From Ignavibacteria bacterium (GTDB lineage: Bacteria; Bacteroidota; Ignavibacteria; Tepidaquicellales; Tepidaquicellaceae): a stretch of DNA of 60,141 nt. Position numbers and translations under genes: made by a program. Numbering within the stretch: position 1 is the stretch's first letter; every line of letters begins with the position of its first letter. Shown here piece after piece: positions 19,304 through 28,282 of this stretch. The notes under the pieces are model-generated. The model made no database searches. It was not told the origin of the DNA and worked only from the letters and a program-made list of their open reading frames with translations. The DNA lies in the NCBI GenBank assembly GCA_019694675.1, contig JAIBBK010000023.1, forward strand, positions 1 through 60,141, given 5' to 3'.

Positions 19304-19840
19304 TTACGGGGTGATTTTTTCAACGAATCCGAAAGCGTTGTTGTCAACTCTTGAAGCATCCGGTGTATCATTGGGATTCTCTCCCGTTACACCGGTTGCG
19401 GATTGTCTGCTTACAAAATTGAAAACATCGCTGTCTGTATTCTAATGATCTTTTGCATACGCTTCGAAGTCCTGAATAACACTGCCGAACTAAAACACTA
19501 AGAGCAGTATCTTCCGGGTTTCAGCACGGCATTACCTGCGTATGATCTTGATGCGGACTTTGTGAAGCTATGATCGTATCTGCCAACTGCAAACTGCCGT
19601 TCCGGAGGCGTTCTGTTCCGGCATCAATGTTCACGGACTCCGGGATGTCTGTCTTGTGTTTTCCTCCAACCCGGATACTGACCGTTATTGTCGCTGACAG
19701 TGTACCGGACCGGTTTTGTATTGCTGAACCTTTGAATCACATCAAACTAATCAAGCATTCTCAATTTTTCAAATCCCGGTTTCTCAATTTGTACCCAATT
19801 CAGGGAGAAAGTTTTATACGCAAATCAACAATGCGAAGGC
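19304..19840 (-). pseudogene. Remnant of a third Ycf48/dockerin-cassette gene
   Basis: Read leftward from about 19800, fragments in order match the C-terminal ~170 residues of the two intact neighbours: WVQIEKPGF (intact copy WAQSNPGF), then YTVSDNNGQYPGWRKTQ (FTISDRNGQYQIGHK), then FTKSASRSYAGNAVLKPGRY (FTTAATQAYGSNMVLKLGRH), then TDSDVFNFVSRQ and VDNNAFGFVEKITP before the stop at 19304. In-frame stops, frame shifts and loss of the HRN sandwich show that it is dead. The calcium loop has lost its aspartates (TGENPNDTPDAS). No 5' part of the gene is recognisable up to 20198. The left boundary is exact; the right boundary is approximate. Confidence 0.8.
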
Positions 19841-20198
19841 GGGCACATGAATTTGCCTGTCAGTCTTTACCCAATAAATATTTATAACTGACCTTGGAAT
19901 TTTATTTGCTGAATTACTCAGCAGGCCGGCAGGCATTCGATCACAGAAATTGACCGTGAGCCGGGAATCGCCCGGTCATTCCGGCGCTTGTCTGAAAATC
20001 AGGACATCTCCGTGCGCTTGCATTTCGAATCGCCCCTTCGAAAATTGCAGGACTGTGCCTGCAGGCTATGGAAGTTCGATATTCTTTGTGTGGAAAAGAT
20101 TTCCGGATTGTACCCAAAAAATAGTGGGGCATTCTTTTAAAAATTACATTTCCTGCTGAAAATTTGTATTTTCATAAAGACCAAATCCCCAATCATTT

Positions 20199-21659
20199 GT
20201 GAGACTATCCGAAAACAAATTCCTCTACCTGCTGGAAAGTTTCTCGGCAGAAGAGCTTCAGGAGTTTAAGAAGTTCGTCGCTTCACCGTACATTGCATCC
20301 GGCAGAAACTATCTTCCCCTGCTGAATGAACTGATACGGCTCAGGAACAGGAAACAGAAGGAAGTGACATTGGAAGAACTTCACAATAAACTTTATCCCG
20401 GAAAGAAGTTCAGTGCGCAGACGCTTAAGAACAGGTTCTCCGAGTTGTTCAAGGTCGGAGAGTCCTTTCTTATTTTCAAAAGCATAAACAGCAACGGCGA
20501 TATAGTACGAGACAGGCTTCTGCTCCGCGCATTGAGGGAACGCAAACTGGGAAGGTTCTTTGAAAGCAATTACAGAAAGGCCACCGCGGACCTGGAGAAG
20601 ATCCCTCTCAGCGAGAAGAAGTTCGAAGACCATATTGAACTTCAGCGAATAAATATTGATCACCTTATACAGAACAGGAAATTCGAGAAGTATTTTTCCG
20701 AATATTACGAGAACTCCCTTTACCAGACCTGCCTGTCATTTATAAACCTGTTCGAGTTTGGGATGGAGTTCAGGCAGCAGGACTACCTCAACAAGAAATA
20801 TGACTTCAACATTGTGTCCGAGATTCTGAAGAAGATCGATTTCGCTGAGCTTGCCAAAAGATCCGAGTACAGAATGTCCAATGTTTTCAAATTCACACTG
20901 CTCTTTTATCATCTCTATAAGTGTTTTGAGAACCTTGAGAACGAATCCGATTATTTTGAAGCAAGGAAGATCTTCAGTGAGATAAGGGATTACATATCTG
21001 AGGAAACCAGGCTCAAGATATATATGATGTTCATTTATTACTGCACGCATAAGCAGAATCAGGGAGAGAGGAAGTTTGTGAATGAACTGTTCACGCTGTA
21101 CAATGAAAAACTCCAATCAGGATACATTTCCGATTTCAAAGCCAACTCATATCCGCTGAACAATTTTCGAGATTACGTATTGATAGGACTTGAGCTGAAG
21201 GAATTTGAATGGGTTGAAAAGTTTGTGAAGGAGTATTCCGATTACCTTCCCGAGGAAACACGATTTGAGGAAGTGGCAATCTCAAAAGCAAAGATCAGGG
21301 TCGCACATTCTGATTTCAAAGAATCTCTGGAAGAACTTGCCGGCACAAAACCTTCAAATTTCATTCACTACCTCGATATATCAACTATCCGAATGGTATG
21401 CTACTTTGAGCTTGAAATGATTGAGGAAGCATATGCTGAGATGGACAAATTCAGGCATTATCTCAGAAACCATAAGGAAGTACCGAAGATCCACAGAATG
21501 TATGCTACAAACTTTCTAAAGTTTTACTCTCTTCTTCTTAAGGCAAGGGCCGATCTCGCCGAGATTGATTACGAAATGCTGGATAAGGAACTGCGCTCTA
21601 CGCCTTATGTAAACAGGGCCGGGTGGCTGAGGAAGAAGCTCCGCGAATACGGCAAGTGA
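20199..21659 (+). CDS. Helical-repeat protein, paralogue of the gene at 9846
   Basis: A 486-residue protein from a GTG start (MRLSENKFLYLLESFSAEEL). It is helical, rich in Glu, Lys, Phe and Tyr, with no signal peptide or membrane segment. The N-terminal block with LYPGKKFSAQTLKN corresponds to LYPGRPYRKSVIES in the 9846 paralogue, and the remaining TPR-like helices follow the same spacing and total length. The two copies sit at either end of the surface-protein island in opposite orientations. Function unknown; a protein-interaction scaffold is the safest description. The 240 bp after it contain only the terminator of the next, convergent gene. Confidence 0.75.
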   Translation: MRLSENKFLYLLESFSAEELQEFKKFVASPYIASGRNYLPLLNELIRLRNRKQKEVTLEELHNKLYPGKKFSAQTLKNRFSELFKVGESFLIFKSINSNGDIVRDRLLLRALRERKLGRFFESNYRKATADLEKIPLSEKKFEDHIELQRINIDHLIQNRKFEKYFSEYYENSLYQTCLSFINLFEFGMEFRQQDYLNKKYDFNIVSEILKKIDFAELAKRSEYRMSNVFKFTLLFYHLYKCFENLENESDYFEARKIFSEIRDYISEETRLKIYMMFIYYCTHKQNQGERKFVNELFTLYNEKLQSGYISDFKANSYPLNNFRDYVLIGLELKEFEWVEKFVKEYSDYLPEETRFEEVAISKAKIRVAHSDFKESLEELAGTKPSNFIHYLDISTIRMVCYFELEMIEEAYAEMDKFRHYLRNHKEVPKIHRMYATNFLKFYSLLLKARADLAEIDYEMLDKELRSTPYVNRAGWLRKKLREYGK

Positions 21660-21829
21660 TCACATTGAGCTGGCCGGATCTCCTGTAATGGTTCATCTCA
21701 TGGTCACGCAGATATGCGAAGATTGTTATGAAAACTCATACGTGAATCTTTTGCCCGTCTCAGGCGTCATACCGAATTGATACCCGTTGAATAGAAGAAG
21801 TTCAGAACCCCCGATCTCCGCGCAAAAAA

Positions 21830-21853
21830 AAGCCCGCAACTCTGTGCGGGCTT
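21830..21853 (-). terminator. Intrinsic terminator
   Basis: AAGCCCGCA (21830-21838) pairs with TGCGGGCTT (21845-21853). Read leftward it is followed by eight T residues. It lies about 50 nt past the stop of the minus-strand BNR gene. Confidence 0.88.
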
Positions 21854-21902
21854 ATAATCTGTGAACTGCTGAGATCTCAGCAATCCGGATTTTTTTTCTT
21901 CT

Positions 21903-24900
21903 TTACTTAAGCAGCATCATTCTTCTTGTCTCGGCAAAGTTGCCTGACCTGATCCTGTAAATGTACATTCCGCTCGGCAGGTTTGCGGCATTGAACTCTA
22001 TGCTGTAACTGCCGGCATCCCTCTTGTCATTCACAAGAGTTGCAACTTCCTTTCCAAGCACGTCATATACCTTAAGCGTCACCTGACCGGCAACCGGTAT
22101 TGCAAAATTGATCTTCGTTGCCGGGTTGAACGGGTTAGGATAATTCTGTGACAATGAATATGATTCCGGCATTCCTGCTACAACTTCCGGATCAGTGTTC
22201 GTCGGGATCTCATCAACAAACTTCAGCAATCCACCGATTATCCTCTTCACAGCAAACGGATTGGGATTGTCAGGGGTTGGCCTGATTGATTCCACATCCA
22301 TTGCCATTACGGCAACATTGTATGTCGGGGAGACCCTGCCCACTGCGTTTATTGAATCCGGGAACAGCCTGTATCTGTAAAGGTTGAATGTCTGCGAACT
22401 CGGCACTGAGCCTGAACGTGCTATTACATCCGGCGAAGGACCGTATGTGCTGTCCGGAAGTCCGATGTTGATAGTAATACCCACAACTCCTCTGCCTCCT
22501 ACGCCGGGCCTGTCTGCCACATACTGGAATCCGCACATGCTTCTTGCAAACGCTGTGTCTGCTGTCGGGGACGCGATCCTGTCGATCTGGTATCCGACAT
22601 CTTCGCCAACTATGATAAGCTTCGCTTTGTTTTGTATCGTTCCGGATGCGAGATAGCTCTTCACGGAATCTCTGATCTTGCCAGACATCACGGATGAACC
22701 TTCTCCCACTACCATCACCTTCTTGTAACCTCTGAACGAGACCGCGTCAGTGCCTGCTGACCCCTTCCTGTTGTACAGCTCATAAGTTACTCCGAGCCTG
22801 TTGAGGTTTGTTATAACAGAGTCTCTTGAGATCCTGCAGTTGGCATTTGTTGAGTCATAAAGCACGATCACCTCGCCCTTTGCTGCTCTCCTCAGTGTGA
22901 TTGCATTGTTTTGCGATGCCTTGACTGAATCAAATCCGTTGTAAGCCCATACAGACCACTGTCCCGTGACTGAATCACCTGAGTTCACTCCTGCTCCCGC
23001 AAGCAATGCGTCAAGTTCGTAATTGAACAATGAGAATGAAGAGTCAACTCCGTTAAGTGCAGAAGTCTTCACTATCTGTGCCGAAGTAACGCCGGGCCAT
23101 CCGATCTTTAGCTTGTAAGTTACTCCCGGACCGGAAGAAGCCCAGGAAAATCTCAGCGTATTGAAGTCGAACGGTGAAGTTAAGATCCTGGTACCCGCTG
23201 AGGGCTGGTAAAGACTGAAAGGCGTAAGCGGAGGAACACCTCTTTTGAGAGTGATCGCCCTCGGACCGTTTGTCGCCTTAAGTGAATCCTGCTGAACATT
23301 ATTTCTGAAAGCCCACACATCCCACTGCCCTACAAGCGAATCGCCGACAGCCACTCCTAATCCGGCGAGAATGTTGTCAAGCTCATTGGCCGTAATTGTC
23401 AGAGAGTTGAATGTTACAGGAACTGTGATTCGTCTCGGGTTGATCGTAGGACTTCCGAATATCCATTTATAGGTTGCTGAAGAAGAAGCGGTATCCCATG
23501 TTGCAGTATATGGTATACTGGAATTCGGGTATCCGGTAAGAGTGGTTCCTGCAGGCGGAGAATTCAGGTTGTACGCGTTAAGCGGATTCAGATTGATGTT
23601 TACCCTTGCTGTGTATGCCTGGTATATGCTCTCCCTGTCATCGCACCAGTATGGCCAAAGCACGGATGCACCTGATGTGATTCCGATATAATCGCCCTGA
23701 TATCCCACCGCAAGGCCTGATATGGATTTCGGCTTGAACTTTTGGTCTGAAACAAGGAGGTCAACAAACGTGGAACCTCCGTCAAGAGACCTGGATATAT
23801 ACGTTTCGACCGAATCGTTCGTAGGCGTGTTCCTTGTATCATAATAAACAACGTTCACACCTCCCTGGTCATCAACGTTTACAGCCGGAAAATACTGGAA
23901 CTTTCCGTTTCCTGCGGGATCCTGATTGACCCTTGTCTTTGTCCATGTTGTTCCGCCGTCTGTTGACCTGTGAAGTACAACATCGGAATTGTCCATGGCA
24001 GGCGGAAGATTCTTCTCGGAAGTAACAACATAGATCCAGCCTCTTCTTTGCCCGCTTGATTTGTCAATCGCAATTCTCGGGAATCCGTTTACCCGTATAC
24101 CAAGCATTGCACCGTTGAAGTCTCTTATTCCGTTCATGTCGCTCGCATTGCATCTTGACACGGGCCATGTAATACCGCCGTCCGTAGATTTTGCAAATCC
24201 CAGAGAGTCCTCAAGCGTCGGGCTGACCCCCCTGTTGTTTGCCCAAACCACATAAACTTCTCCGTTTGGTCCTACTGCTATGTCTGCACCCTGATGAAAA
24301 TTATTTCCGAGAGGCGGAGGGCTGACCGGTGCTATATTGCTCCAGCTTTCGCCGCCGTTTGTTGTATAAGACGAGACAACTCTGTTGAAAAAGCTGCCGG
24401 AAAACTCAGTATAGACCACATAACTTCTACCATAATGAGCGCTTGAAGGAACGTCATCCGTTCCGGTAAAATTCTTGTCTGACTGTATGGTAGAACCGGG
24501 AATTTCCGTTTGCGAACTCCATGTGATGCCGTTGTCTGTAGAATAACTTGCACCCATTCTGCCTGACGCTGCTATGAAGGTCATCAGGAACCTGCCGTCT
24601 TTGTCAATTGCGGGACCCGGATCTCCGTAGTTGAACGAACCGTTGTTAAGAGTATCGCTTCCGAACCAGGTAACTCCGCCGTCCGTGGTTACATATGTTC
24701 CAACCGAAAGAGCCGCAGCTCCACCTCCTCTGTAAGTATTGGCCGAGGCAAACATAATTTGCGCATTGGTTGGATGTCTGCAGATCGGAACTTCCGTCTG
24801 ATGCCCGAAACTCGGATGTACCCTGAAATTTGGATAAATAGTAAATACTTCACGGGGTGTGGTGATGGTTCTGATCTGAGTATTCGGTATGTAAACATTG

Positions 24901-25052
24901 TCACTCGGGAGCTGAACATAATCACCGGTAGCATAAAGCCTTGTCATTCTCGGATCCGGGGTCCATCTTCGTGAATCCGTTTCTGAAGACTGCCCGGTAA
25001 AAAGAAAGTATCCGACCATAAGTGCTGGGATCATCAGGAATAACTTCTTCAT
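21903..25052 (-). CDS. Large secreted BNR/sialidase-fold protein with T9SS C-terminal domain
   Basis: The start at 25052 gives MKKLFLMIPALMVGYFLFTG, a signal peptide; an open upstream extension of 64 residues has no domain character. The 1049-residue product has a six-bladed sialidase-like propeller with Asp-box turns (TDGGVTWFG, STDNGITWSS, TTNGGESWSN, STDGGTTWTK, SLDGGSTFVD). Two related beta-sandwich units follow, each near the wording ALLAGAGVNSGDSVTGQWSV. Next comes an alpha/beta-looking segment (GEVIVLYDSTNANCR, KVMVVGEGSSVMSG), and the T9SS domain begins PESYSLSQNYPNPFNPATK. The signal and C-terminal domain predict export through the outer membrane and surface attachment or release. 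Glycan binding or hydrolysis is possible, but catalytic residues were not identified. Confidence 0.87.
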   Translation of the reverse strand: MKKLFLMIPALMVGYFLFTGQSSETDSRRWTPDPRMTRLYATGDYVQLPSDNVYIPNTQIRTITTPREVFTIYPNFRVHPSFGHQTEVPICRHPTNAQIMFASANTYRGGGAAALSVGTYVTTDGGVTWFGSDTLNNGSFNYGDPGPAIDKDGRFLMTFIAASGRMGASYSTDNGITWSSQTEIPGSTIQSDKNFTGTDDVPSSAHYGRSYVVYTEFSGSFFNRVVSSYTTNGGESWSNIAPVSPPPLGNNFHQGADIAVGPNGEVYVVWANNRGVSPTLEDSLGFAKSTDGGITWPVSRCNASDMNGIRDFNGAMLGIRVNGFPRIAIDKSSGQRRGWIYVVTSEKNLPPAMDNSDVVLHRSTDGGTTWTKTRVNQDPAGNGKFQYFPAVNVDDQGGVNVVYYDTRNTPTNDSVETYISRSLDGGSTFVDLLVSDQKFKPKSISGLAVGYQGDYIGITSGASVLWPYWCDDRESIYQAYTARVNINLNPLNAYNLNSPPAGTTLTGYPNSSIPYTATWDTASSSATYKWIFGSPTINPRRITVPVTFNSLTITANELDNILAGLGVAVGDSLVGQWDVWAFRNNVQQDSLKATNGPRAITLKRGVPPLTPFSLYQPSAGTRILTSPFDFNTLRFSWASSGPGVTYKLKIGWPGVTSAQIVKTSALNGVDSSFSLFNYELDALLAGAGVNSGDSVTGQWSVWAYNGFDSVKASQNNAITLRRAAKGEVIVLYDSTNANCRISRDSVITNLNRLGVTYELYNRKGSAGTDAVSFRGYKKVMVVGEGSSVMSGKIRDSVKSYLASGTIQNKAKLIIVGEDVGYQIDRIASPTADTAFARSMCGFQYVADRPGVGGRGVVGITINIGLPDSTYGPSPDVIARSGSVPSSQTFNLYRYRLFPDSINAVGRVSPTYNVAVMAMDVESIRPTPDNPNPFAVKRIIGGLLKFVDEIPTNTDPEVVAGMPESYSLSQNYPNPFNPATKINFAIPVAGQVTLKVYDVLGKEVATLVNDKRDAGSYSIEFNAANLPSGMYIYRIRSGNFAETRRMMLLK

Positions 25053-25437
25053 TGCCTTAGTTAGAATTTGGTTTTTTTGGAAATTCTTGATTTTCAGATA
25101 AGTAATTGTGCGGGGGCTTGTGCCGAACATACTTATTACCGTGAAAAATAGTTCTAAAAAAGCACTTAAGCAAAGATTGTCATAACTCAGAATACCCTGC
25201 TGTTTGTGGAGAGATCGCCTTGGAAGTGGTTCATGCAGTGTCATAATGTATGTTTTTGCTCTTAACTATACCCAGCAAACATACCTGAGGATGCGTTGGA
25301 ATCATTTGCCCGTAATATCCGGACATTTCTTCCAAGTCCGGCCAGTTCAATTGCATTTAATTAGTTAAACAAATTAGGTAAAATATCGTAATTAAGAGTA
25401 ATGCTAACTACGAACCAGGAATCAAACAATCAAAAAC
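25053..25437. other. Intergenic region between divergent genes, no gene seen
   Basis: This AT-rich 385-bp stretch lies between the T9SS BNR gene and the DUF4136 lipoprotein gene. It must hold both promoters, but I cannot point to a confident TTTG/TAnnTTTG pair. No repeat, RNA gene or small coding frame stands out. Confidence 0.4.
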
Positions 25438-26031
25438 ATGACAAACTCTTTCAGCTACATCAAGAAGATTCTCTATTCACTTCCGGTTCTTGCGCTGGTA
25501 GTGCTGTCTTCATGTTACACGGATTACGGGCTTGATACGAACAATTATGATGTTGTTGTTACTCTTTATGACAACACATATAATTTCCAGAGCAAGACAA
25601 AGTATTTCCTCTCTGATTCGCTTGTGATAGGAAACGACATCGATGCCGATTACAAGAATGCAATCCTCAATACGCTGAACACCAATATGGCTTCAGCTGG
25701 CTGGACAAAGGTTGCCGATATACAACAGGCGGATGTTGTCTTAAGCACGGGTGTAACTTCAACAACAACTTATGTTTCAGAAGGCGGCGGTTGCTGGTGG
25801 GATTACTATGGTTACTACTGGTGCTATCCGGATTACAGCTATGACTATACTTACACAACCGGAACAGTCTTCATTCTCATGAATGACAGGGTATCGTCAT
25901 CCCCGGGCAGCAACGACAAACCTGAATGGTTTTCAGCTCTCAACGGGCTTGCTGATCAGGGGAATGCAGTCGGAAGAATTACATCCGGCATAAATCAGGC
26001 GTTTGCACAGTCACCGTACCTGAAAAAGTAA
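25438..26031 (+). CDS. DUF4136-type lipoprotein
   Basis: A 197-residue lipoprotein (lipobox LSSC, acylated C26). The body fits the DUF4136 family: TYNFQSKTKYFLSDSL near the start, NTNMASAGWTKVADIQQADV in the middle, then an aromatic tract rich in Trp and Tyr (WWDYYGYYWCYPDYSYDY) and the closing GINQAFAQSPY. Family members are envelope lipoproteins of unknown function. A beta-barrel protein gene follows after 38 bp on the same strand, so the two are probably co-expressed and may act together in the outer membrane. Confidence 0.83.
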   Translation: MTNSFSYIKKILYSLPVLALVVLSSCYTDYGLDTNNYDVVVTLYDNTYNFQSKTKYFLSDSLVIGNDIDADYKNAILNTLNTNMASAGWTKVADIQQADVVLSTGVTSTTTYVSEGGGCWWDYYGYYWCYPDYSYDYTYTTGTVFILMNDRVSSSPGSNDKPEWFSALNGLADQGNAVGRITSGINQAFAQSPYLKK

Positions 26032-26069
26032 ATGACAATTCATTTTAACAATAAACGAAAATCGGATAA

Positions 26070-26714
26070 ATGAAGAACACAAGTTTTGTAATTTTTGCAA
26101 CTGCTATCCTCTTGTTCTTGTCCGTTGCCGGAACCGGTAATGCACAAACAAGGATAGGAACCAATCTCGGTGCAGTTGAGTACAGCATGGGCTTCAATTC
26201 AGGCAGAGCGTCTGACTACATAAGCGATCCGTCTTTTTCGGGCGCTTCCCTTACATTCAAAAGGTTTGTTAAGAATAATGTTGCAGTTGGCGTGGAGTTC
26301 AACTGGAATGTATTCAGCGACGAACAACCTGATGGTTTTACGGAATTCCAGAACGGGGCAGTCTCCGGCGCGCAGGCAAGATACATCAACTACATTCCGC
26401 TCTACGCGACCATCGGATACTATTTCAACCAGGGGCACAGAAGCAAATTCATCCCGTATGTTCAGGCGAATGTCGGAGCGGCATGGATCGGTCAGAGGCT
26501 TCAGCTTGGCGTGAACAAAATTGACAACGACAACTGGCACTTCGCGGTAGGACCGGAACTCGGCTTCATGTATGTATTGGGAACGGATCTTATGATGACC
26601 GTGAACGGAAAGTACAACTACAATCTTAGCGCGGGCGAGAACCTAAGAGGTGAAGACGATAACGAATACTCGTACATAAACGCAAACATCGGTATCGGTT
26701 ACTACATCAGATAG
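26070..26714 (+). CDS. Outer-membrane beta-barrel protein
   Basis: A 214-residue protein with a signal peptide (MKNTSFVIFATAILLFLSVA, cleavage near GNAQ). Alternating hydrophobic and polar residues form short amphipathic strands, e.g. VAVGVEFNWNVF, IPLYATIGYYFNQ, FIPYVQANVGAAWIG and YINANIGIGYYIR; the last strand ends in Tyr-Ile-Arg. This is the small OmpW/OmpA-barrel type (PF13505-like). It follows the DUF4136 lipoprotein gene and ends at a strong terminator. No specific ligand can be inferred. Confidence 0.8.
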   Translation: MKNTSFVIFATAILLFLSVAGTGNAQTRIGTNLGAVEYSMGFNSGRASDYISDPSFSGASLTFKRFVKNNVAVGVEFNWNVFSDEQPDGFTEFQNGAVSGAQARYINYIPLYATIGYYFNQGHRSKFIPYVQANVGAAWIGQRLQLGVNKIDNDNWHFAVGPELGFMYVLGTDLMMTVNGKYNYNLSAGENLRGEDDNEYSYINANIGIGYYIR

Positions 26715-26736
26715 TCCTCATTTTTTTCTGAAAAAG

Positions 26737-26766
26737 AAAAGCCGGCATTTATTTCTGCCGGCTTTT
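26737..26766. terminator. Bidirectional intrinsic terminator
   Basis: AAAAGCCGGCA (26737-26747) pairs with TGCCGGCTTTT (26756-26766) across an 8-nt loop, with A and T runs on either side. It ends both the barrel gene on the plus strand and the DUF937-OmpA gene on the minus strand. Confidence 0.9.
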
Positions 26767-26796
26767 TTATTTGCTTTCTTCGGTCTGTATCCCGGG

Positions 26797-28038
26797 TTAC
26801 TTCTTCGTAACCCTCACGTCTATTCTTCTGTTCTTTGCCCTGCCTTCCTCAGTGCTGTTGTCTGCCACTGGATACTGTGAGCCGTAACCTTCCGCTTTCA
26901 ATCTTGCCGAGGGTATTCCCATACCAACAATTGCATTCATCACCGCATTTGCCCTTTCGGTAGATAACTGCTGATTGTGTTTGGCTTCACCGGTATTATC
27001 TGTGTAACCGCCGATCTTCAGTTCGACATTCGGATATGCCTTCTGTATCGCAGCAATGCTCCTGATCTGATCCATTGATTCCGGCTTCAGCGTTGCCTTG
27101 TCTGTTTCAAACAGTATCCTGTCAAATGAGAACCATGTCTCCTTGTCAACGACTTTTGTTGAATCCGTTATGAATCCGATCAGTTTTCTTTCTATACCGA
27201 GTTCGGGAATGTTTATTGTGTCGCCGCTGATGAGTTTGAATATTGCAAATTTACCGAGAGCAATCCATTCCTTGGGCATCTTCGATGTCATGGTATCTTT
27301 CGTTACCACCTTCTGTACGGTATCCTTCTTCACGGTCGTCACAGTAGTCTCCTTGCCGCAGCCCTTTCCGAAAAGATAAATGAGCGCAAGCAGAGCGGCA
27401 ATTCCCAGAAGCGGCAGAAGTATCTTTCCGAGGCCGCCCTTGGCTTCCTCTTCAACTTCCTTTGCAGCGTGTTTGACAGCTGTCTTCGTTTCTCCTGCCA
27501 GGCTCGACAACCCAAGTGAATTCAGAAAGCCGGTCGGGATGAGGCCTTTGAGAGTGGGAAGCAAGCCCGCTAACATGCCGGCCATTGCCACGCCGCTCGA
27601 CAGGCCCTTCGACTTTGACTCCTTTCCGAGGAATGCCATGACCACTGATCCGATTATCGGCAGAAACTTAGCCATGGATCCGATGTTCAGCCCTGATTCT
27701 TTGGCAACATACTGGTTGACCGAATCTGTCTGGTTCCCGAAGATGGAATTCACAAACCCGGAACCCGCAGAAATGAATTCATCTGTCCTGGTTCCTCCGC
27801 CAAGAATGTTTCCGATGTCAGGCAAGCTGCTTCCGTCCATGCCTTTCACCATATCAAAAATCTCATTTGCTCCTTTTGGGTCGGAGGTCTTGCTCACTAA
27901 CCCGCCCATAACAACCGGCAGGGCAGCGTTGATAGCGCTTTGCGCGCCTGACAGATCAACTCCAAGATACTTCGATATCGACGAGGCGACATCCGTTGTG
28001 AAGTAATCTTTGATGAGGTCTAACAGATTTGCAGCCAT
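26797..28038 (-). CDS. DUF937 domain - transmembrane - OmpA-like peptidoglycan-binding protein
   Basis: A 413-residue protein. Residues 1-180 form a DUF937-type helical, glycine-rich domain (SISKYLGVDLSGAQSAINAA, LPVVMGGLVSK, FLPIIGSVVMAFLG). After a charged linker, one membrane helix (about 205-223, ending YLFGKGCGKE) leads to a periplasmic linker and an OmpA C-terminal domain (about 303-413: FDRILFETDKATLKPES, GYTDNTGEAKHNQQLSTERA, KNRRIDVRV). There is no cleavable signal, so the DUF937 part probably faces the cytoplasm and the OmpA domain grips peptidoglycan. This resembles flagellar-motor-stator or anchor topology. The pairing of DUF937 with OmpA is seen in related genomes as far as I recall. 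Role unknown. Confidence 0.85.
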   Translation of the reverse strand: MAANLLDLIKDYFTTDVASSISKYLGVDLSGAQSAINAALPVVMGGLVSKTSDPKGANEIFDMVKGMDGSSLPDIGNILGGGTRTDEFISAGSGFVNSIFGNQTDSVNQYVAKESGLNIGSMAKFLPIIGSVVMAFLGKESKSKGLSSGVAMAGMLAGLLPTLKGLIPTGFLNSLGLSSLAGETKTAVKHAAKEVEEEAKGGLGKILLPLLGIAALLALIYLFGKGCGKETTVTTVKKDTVQKVVTKDTMTSKMPKEWIALGKFAIFKLISGDTINIPELGIERKLIGFITDSTKVVDKETWFSFDRILFETDKATLKPESMDQIRSIAAIQKAYPNVELKIGGYTDNTGEAKHNQQLSTERANAVMNAIVGMGIPSARLKAEGYGSQYPVADNSTEEGRAKNRRIDVRVTKK

Positions 28039-28067
28039 AATGATAAGTATTTAAGTTAGAGGATGTA

Positions 28068-28075
28068 CAAACTTA
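28068..28075 (-). promoter_or_regulatory. -7 element of the DUF937-OmpA gene promoter
   Basis: On the minus strand TAAGTTTG matches the Bacteroidota -7 consensus TAnnTTTG, 29 bp before the ATG at 28038. No TTTG lies at the ideal upstream spacing; the nearest, about 26 bp away, is too far for a textbook promoter. Confidence 0.4.
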
Positions 28076-28282
28076 GCTATTTGAATGTTCAGAATTCATA
28101 TCAAAATCTTTGAATGCTGTTACCACGCGCAAAGTTTCCGCAGGCTGTGCTTAAATTTTGAGGAACAAATTCGTACTGAAGCTAATTATCACTCATGTAA
28201 ATGCTCTGAATGATTCGTTTGTTTAATGGCAGGAAATGAATTTATTGTTAGGCCTGAGTTTTCTAAATTGTAACCCTATAAA

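Noticed and set aside
27380..28006. 208-residue plus-strand open frame
   Set aside because: It is antisense to the DUF937-OmpA gene, proline/serine-rich as expected of a mirrored frame, and has no ribosome site.
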